From Diphasiastrum complanatum (lineage: Eukaryota; Streptophyta; Lycopodiopsida; Lycopodiales; Lycopodiaceae), in NCBI GenBank assembly GCA_029204225.1, contig CM055096.1, forward strand, positions 75,861,521-75,925,520: 64,000 nt of DNA, in the 5' to 3' direction. The notes beneath the pieces were generated by a model. That model was given only the letters and a program-made list of their open reading frames with translations, had not been told where the DNA came from and did not search any database. A program made the position numbers and the translations under genes. Positions 58,201-64,000 of this stretch are shown one piece after another. Every line of letters starts with the position of its first letter. Within the stretch, counting starts at the first letter, position 1.

Positions 58201-60278
58201 ACCATGCCTACCTCTCACCTGTGACTGCTTGCCTTCTCAAAATTGTCGCCAATGATGAGTAGTCATGCTGCCAAACTGCACTTTCGTCGCCAAAACTAGC
58301 TTTCTCCACACAATTCCACTACCATTCGCTCCCATACCGTATTTATCACTTCTAAACACCCTGTTACCCTGATAAGAGTAAGTAATAATAATTTTGAAGT
58401 GATTATGCCTCAATGTACTACCTTGTAACAGGTTTCACCAGCCAAAGTTTCACCAAATTTGGCCCTACGGTACCCAAATAGCGGATGTAGCCCATCACTA
58501 GGTCACCTGCACTTCGCTCGATAGCATGGTGACAAAAACTCCTCAAAATGCGTTTCTCCCTGCTTTGTGACATTGCTCTATCCATTGGCTCTGAGCAGCC
58601 AGTTTCAGGGGTCATTTTGGCCCAACGATGGCCAAAAAAGGTGCCTTCTAGCCAAAGATAGGTCCATTTCCAAAATGCCTTGCAAAATGAATTGGTTCTT
58701 CGTAATGAAGATTTTTAATGAAGAAATGGCATTTCTGCCCTTCGGGTCCCTTTCAATATTTCGAACTAAAATTTTTTAATGAAGTTTTTTCATTTTTGCA
58801 CTTCAAAACTTCAAGCCTCCTTTCAACCATATCCCAATGGCTATCAATGATCCTACGGCCCTCGATGCTCTTCCTTTACACCGTCAATTTTATCTGGCCT
58901 AGATCCATTGGTTGCCCACGATTTGGCACGTCGAATTGGAGTCCTCAATACGCTGACGCCCTGTAACTGATACGGCTTCCTTTTGAGTGAGCGCACGCGA
59001 GGCCCGCGCCTCCTCCATCTCCTCCATTCTCCTTCCTTCCATGCTTTTTCCTTGTTCAAGCTACGGTGGCTGCTACCTAAAAATCCGATCCAACTGATTT
59101 CTCCCTCCATGGCCAGTCATGGCCTCCTGGCTGATGTCTTGTGATGCTAGGGCGCCCAGCTATACCTTTTTACAGCTCCAGAGAACCTTATGTATTGAAA
59201 GAGAATTGCACTTTTTCACCTTAAAACCTTAGCTTCAAGGAAAGAGAAACATTCTTGGGCATTTCTTAGTCTTTTACTGAGTTAATTCTTGCAGCCCTTC
59301 ACCACATTGAGGTCGCCCTTCCTCAGCTCTCTGAGGCAATTTATGGCTCCGAAATTGGTGCATTATTGACTCAAAATAGGCTGATTTTCTCACCATACCG
59401 TCAACACCCCACGAAACCAAAAATTTCTAAAATTTTCATCGATTTCCACCCAATTACATCCTATAAGCTGCCCTGGCTGTGTAACACTGTTCTTTACAGC
59501 TCTCTTGCAAATCCAATTGCTTCAACCGGCTGCCTACATAGTCAATTACTTAGCCATCATCAATGATTTCTCCGAAATCACCGGAACTGCAAGTTTTTTC
59601 GTAAATTCTCCCCGGAATCCACCTACGACGATCGCCTAGGTCTTCTCCAAAGCTCCGATCGAAGGAACTTTGTTGTCTCCTACCATCCGAACTGCCAATA
59701 CCCCGTATGGAGTCACTCTCTCCTGAGATGCTCTGAGTGCTATTTCTCCTGGTGAAAGACACTATCCCATAGCTCCATCAGATCATGCATACTTGCTACA
59801 CCCTGCCGCTCTGATACCAAATTGAAATTCCGATAGAATCTAGTGCGGTATGCAGATCACATCACATAATCACCATAGCCACTCCTCACAAGCTCTCATA
59901 GATGGCACAACAAAAGTTAATTTTATTATTGAAGAAATACTGTACATATAGCAAAGGCCCAAACTGCATGGGCTCAACAAGTGTCACTAAACTGGCCTAC
60001 CACCTGCCAAACTAAGGTCGGGCCCAATATGGCCAAATTCGACCAACAAACTTGGGACAAACCCCCAAGTATAGCAAGTACTGTATATAACTCTGTACAG
60101 GCTAATTTTTCCTACGTGTGGCTACTCGGCTAACCCAAGTAGCCATCTACGGGTCAATATATCCTAACGGGTCACGTCCCGATCACAACCATATACAGTA
60201 AATCGAATAAACTGTACACTAATCACATCATCACATTTAGAGCTTATACTAATGAATCAGATCAAAACTGATTTCTAA
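55259..60278 (-). mobile_element. Nested LTR element without recognisable genes
   Basis: Two near-identical LTRs lie at 55259-55726 and 59823-60278. Over the first 150 bases they differ at about eight positions by eye. On the minus strand the right LTR is followed by primer-binding site TGGTATCAGAGC (near 59808-59819), and a purine tract (AAGGAAGAGAG) lies just before the left LTR. The roughly 4.1-kb interior is GC-richer than its surroundings and shows no gag, protease, RT or integrase motif on either strand. It sits inside the integrase gene of the Gypsy element. It fits a non-autonomous LARD-type element and is the youngest dated insertion here. No clean target duplication was found. Confidence 0.85.
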
Positions 60279-62450
60279 CTAGAATCGCTTACAAAAATAA
60301 TTTAAATCAAACACCTTTCAACTGGTTTATGGTCAAGATGTTGTCATGCCAATTGAATTTTTAATCTCATCTTTACGCATAGCGACAACAGAACGGCTAA
60401 ATGATGATAAGTCTTTACAACTACGCCATGAAGCGTTGCACAAATTATGTGGAACCCGATTGATGGCAGTTCATGCGTTAGCAGCAGAGAAAGCCCGCCG
60501 AAAGGCATGGCATGATTGTCGATTGCACAAAAAGGATCTGAAAGCAGGAGATCTTGTACTGATGTACAAAACCAAGCTGATCAAGAGAAAATTGAAGTTT
60601 ACCGGTGAATGCCCGTATAAAGTGAAGGAAATCCTGAACTATGGCGCAGTAATTCTTGAGCGCTTGGATGGAAAACGATTCGATACTTCGGTGAATGGCA
60701 GCCGATTACGCAAGTTTTGGCAGCCTACTCCGCCAGTTCAGCCAACCTGATCTCAATGATTTTTTATTTTATTTGTTTTTCAATTTTCTGTTTTCAATAG
60801 TTAATTGTTCACTTTTTGTTTTGAAATAGACAGTAAAAAAAAAAATTGAGAAAAGACTGATGAGCAAAAGTCAGAAAGTCATCAGCATGGAAAAAAGGAA
60901 GGACAGTATTTTTGATGAAAAATGACTTATAAAATCATTGTTTCGGGCAGATATTGCCTATATAGTATCAAAAACCTTCGTTGAGCCTCCAAACTGTACA
61001 TCCACTTCAGATATGTCTAAATTGAGGTGGGCGAAGGTTCTTGTCCAAAAAAAGTCCATTTTTTAAGTCAGGCGAATGATCATCAATATGCCATTTTGGG
61101 AACCTTCGTCAAGCACCTTACTCTCATTATGAACCTTCGTTGACATGCTAGCTGGTCTTAAAATGTCAAAATTAGGTTGAATTAGCATGTTCGTCGGATA
61201 GGTTCAGATCCCCAAAAACCTTTGCCGAGATTTTTATAGCCTATTTTCACAGTATTGTACATGCCTCCAAACTTTTTTTCAGAACCGATCAACCAAACTA
61301 GTATTCAGTGTAATGGACCCTCCAAATTCACCTATGAGTTGGCTAAATTCTCATTTCTCATTTGTGCTAGCGAATTTCTTGTGATTTTTTTTCTGCGACC
61401 AAAGCCTTCCAAACTTTCTAAACTTTTTTTGGATATACATTCGTGCGTCTTACTTTTTGTTTCTGATCCTGTCCTCCACAGATACATCCCAGTCTCTACG
61501 TTATATTATCCATCGTGATGTCCCATCTACGAAGAATATCATGATACTTCCTAGCACAAGCATGCTCACTTAGTGGATGAACCTTGCGGAGCCTCTGCTT
61601 ACTGCAATGAGTATTCATGAGAGAGTCTTTTCTGGGAGAATCAACATGGATTTCATCACTCTTGCCTTCAGTACGTGGAAGGAAGAGAAATCCAAGTTTT
61701 ACATCACCTTTCAGGGAGCCACACACAATGTGCGCGTAACTGAGGCTGCCCTTGCTTCCATAAGCATAGCGTCTGGAACCCAAGCCTCACCCAACCATTA
61801 GCAGGCCAAACAGGCTATTAAGCCTTACATTGACCTAACAAATGATCTGCATTGGACTAATGATGGCTATCTCCTCGATGCCATCACTGAGCCTGCCATA
61901 CACGCTGCTGCCCAGCTCCTGAATAACTTTTTGATGGTTGGCAACCTCAAGAAAGACCGCATCACTTCATAGATACTACATAGGATAGTTGAGTCCTATG
62001 CCAAGATAGCCAAGGCCCTCTCGAACCATATAACTAGTTCAAGACTATTTCTGGTGAGCTCAAACGAGCTATTAAGAGTAATACAAGGCAGTAGTTCGCT
62101 GTTGGTTCCTTGTTGTCTCTTCTAGCGGCCTCCCACCTTGAAAACAAAATCCATGGCTTTCATCTGGATTCTGTGCTTTCGGTTTATGAAGAAGCACCGA
62201 CCGAGTCATCCCATCAAGCCTCCAGTTCACACAGTCGATGTCATCCATGTAGCGAGATCGTCATTCCTGAATCGCCTTCCGCGTCACGACGTCGTACTAG
62301 GCATACAACGTCAGCTGCACTTTCTCCTCCTCCTGCTGTTCGCATTGAACTTCCTATTCCCCTTGCCTCTGATGCTTCCCTCGCCTCTGCTTCCACTCAA
62401 GGACAGTCTGTGACCATTGGGGCTACCATTCCCATCACAGTTGCCTAGGC

Positions 62451-62870
62451 CGCCTCACCCCGCACACCGAAGCTATTTTACCAAACACACAACACTTTAT
62501 GGATATGTTCGATGATTTCGACCCCTTGGGGCCTCCAAAGTTTTTGAAATGCCCCAGAGCCCTGCTCTCTTGAACTCCAATCCCTTGGAAGAGGATTCGA
62601 ACAAATCCATGATACTACTTTAGGTGTTGAAGATTCATGCCAGCTACCTCAACAACTTCAAGCTGAAGACGTCCCAGCCACACTTCGGGTCGAGCAAGCT
62701 ATGAAATCACCGAAGCAGCTTGACCCACCATGCTTGAGGGCTTTGAAGACTCCAAACCATCAGTGAATTGAATTAGGTATTGATCCAAGGGTGCTTCTTC
62801 AAGTTTATAGATCTTTCACTCTTGAAAGATCACATTCCCACCATTGACAACTTCTTTGATGGAAAACAAG
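62451..62870. other. No recognisable gene
   Basis: Weak coding-like traces continue from the Gypsy 3' region. No domain and no LTR boundary is recognised before the Copia fragment. Confidence 0.4.
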
Positions 62871-62879
62871 TAGATTCTA

Positions 62880-63895
62880 CCATCTCTACTTGAAGAGCAA
62901 AACACTACCATTATTCCTATCATTGAAATAGGATAATCTTTGGTCCTTACATTGGAATGATCATGCTCAAAGCATGTGACCCAAAGATTTCCAATACAAA
63001 TGATGTTTCATCTTTTATGACACTATTCAAACTATTACAAAAATAGTTATACAATGAAATTGCTTTATCAACAACAAATGGAGATTTGAAAGCATCAATT
63101 TTTATTGTCTTGTCATAAAAAGATCTAAACATCATACTATCTTAAAGCTAAGCAACAAGTCACTCCATGTCTACTAATACTATCCAAAAAGTATTCAAAG
63201 ATAGTAGACTCTCCAATGGTCACCATTCTTGCAAGATGCACACTTGAATGGACAATTTGCATGCAATTTGATGACTTGGCCATTGTCATTGAGGACTCCC
63301 TTGGAACTCTCATGCTTTGAGGCTGATCCTCAAGATCTTCCTCCTTTTGATGCTCCTCCTCAATGCAAGCAAGATCATACTTTTCCAAGATCTCCTCTTG
63401 AGTGATCTCCTCCTTTGCCAGGCTCATTATTTCATAAGCAACACTAGCTTCCAACTTAAACAATCTTCCATGTTTAAATCCCTTTGCAATGCAAACATCA
63501 TTCTTCAGGATGAAACAAACACCATGCTTAAAGTGGACATTTAAACCACTTTCTAAGAGTAGACCAACACTAAGCATATTCTTGGTGAATGATGGTACAT
63601 AAAGGACATTTTCTAGATCCATGCATTTTGAGGATTCTAGACACAAAGAGATGGTGCCAACACCATCTATCCTACACTCTTCATCATTTGCAGTAAACAC
63701 AAACTTTTTAGCATCATTGAATGAGTGTAAGGTTGAGAAAAAGTCCTTTTCACAAGACATGTGGGAGCTAGCCCCACTGTTGATCCACCAATTGTCTCTT
63801 GAATTGCTATTGCTTGTTGGTGAGGATATAGATGCCATCAAGAATACATCTACTGTTAGAATAAGTAAGCCTGGGTTTCTCTCATAGTTCATGCC
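62880..63895 (-). mobile_element. Copia fossil, protease to integrase start
   Basis: On the minus strand a well-kept open stretch (63137-63892) encodes Copia protease (NWWINSGASSHMSCEKDFF), the downstream region (FVFTANDEECRIDGVGTISL; LENVLYVPSFTKNMLSVG) and the start of the gag-pre-integrase region. Integrase scraps follow to about 62880. The protease wording resembles the Copia at 33.06 kb (INSGASSHM, TANDDECSIEGI), so the two belong to related families. Truncated, no LTR seen. Confidence 0.8.
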
Positions 63896-64000
63896 TTTCC
63901 GTGTTTAACAGTGATTTCGAGTAGAGATGTTGAGCTGGTTCACACAGCTATAAATGGCCTATCTGAAAATTTCCAAATTTTTGCAAGTGGCATTGCTTCG

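Larger units (their letters stand above)
48538..62450 (+). mobile_element. Large Ty3/Gypsy element, interrupted by a nested LTR element
   Basis: The junction motif TTTTGGTGCCGTTGCTGGGG lies at 48540, followed by a leader of over 1 kb. Gag starts at 49707 (DLPKYNGLIDLVRFLQIYAE). Three zinc knuckles lie at 50510-51040 (CFACGENHRVAEC among them). Protease is near 51710 (VIDGGSGVNLIS), RT at about 52960-53560 and RNase H at 53960-54370 (YAIGSVLTQPSDYKK). Integrase begins near 54540 with an HHCC region and core (MTKWVEAKAVKV). The integrase C-terminus resumes beyond the nested insertion (60346-60750). A 3' region of about 1.7 kb carries further coding-like pieces (61577-61801; 62110-62448), as in Gypsy lineages with an extra 3' frame. 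LTR ends were not fixed. Broken in many places, yet domain order is complete. Confidence 0.85.

Noticed and set aside
55726-59822. Host gene inside the nested LTR element
   Set aside because: Many short frames exist on both strands because the DNA is GC-richer, but none has a recognisable domain or coherent splice pattern.

Overview
The window is nuclear DNA of a seed plant with a large, repeat-rich genome, most likely a gymnosperm (conifer-like). Three things point there: two sparse intact plant genes, a plastid PPR-SMR protein and EMC6; long spacers filled with heavily decayed, nested Copia and Gypsy LTR elements of very different ages; and an unusual AT-rich block with a DUF7869-type transposase and a ParB-methyltransferase gene. 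The species assignment is inference.

Layout. 1-8.3 kb holds an unidentified reading frame, an (AG)n tract, a Gypsy fossil, a Copia fragment, a 23-codon repeat (4.1-4.36 kb) and a LINE endonuclease remnant. 8.3-10.66 kb is an intact PPR-SMR gene on the minus strand with a promoter carrying a telo-box and a G-box. 11.2-19.8 kb is a thicket of Copia and Gypsy fossils and a dispersed repeat family. 19.8-21.1 kb is an unrecognised GC-richer coding-like stretch, followed by a possible LTR.

22.3-30.7 kb is the most unusual part. It is very AT-rich and holds two divergent broken genes: a DUF7869-like DDE transposase (minus) and a multi-exon fusion of a ParB-like domain with a beta-class amino-methyltransferase (plus). 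Between them lie an interstitial telomere-like repeat, a TATA box with a 5' exon, and an array of eleven 17-bp palindromes. Ten of the eleven are themselves arranged as one 411-bp inverted repeat centred at 25965. More copies of the palindrome lie in introns of the methyltransferase gene.

30.7-33.4 kb is the 5' half of a Copia element. 33.5-33.6 kb is a foldback hairpin. 34.29-34.82 kb is a decayed intronless copy of the chaperonin gene CCT3. 35.27-41.87 kb is a minus-strand Copia with two LTRs, itself invaded by a 707-bp hAT-like element (8-bp target duplication) and by a plus-strand Copia. 42.4-43.7 kb has Gypsy and LINE remnants. 44.48-44.85 kb is the intact EMC6 gene. 47.6-62.5 kb is a large Gypsy element invaded by a younger, apparently non-coding LTR element (55.26-60.28 kb). 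The window ends in another Copia fossil.

No operon-like cooperation is expected. The two intact genes are independent housekeeping genes. The transposase, methyltransferase and palindrome array may belong to one mobile unit; this is a hypothesis.
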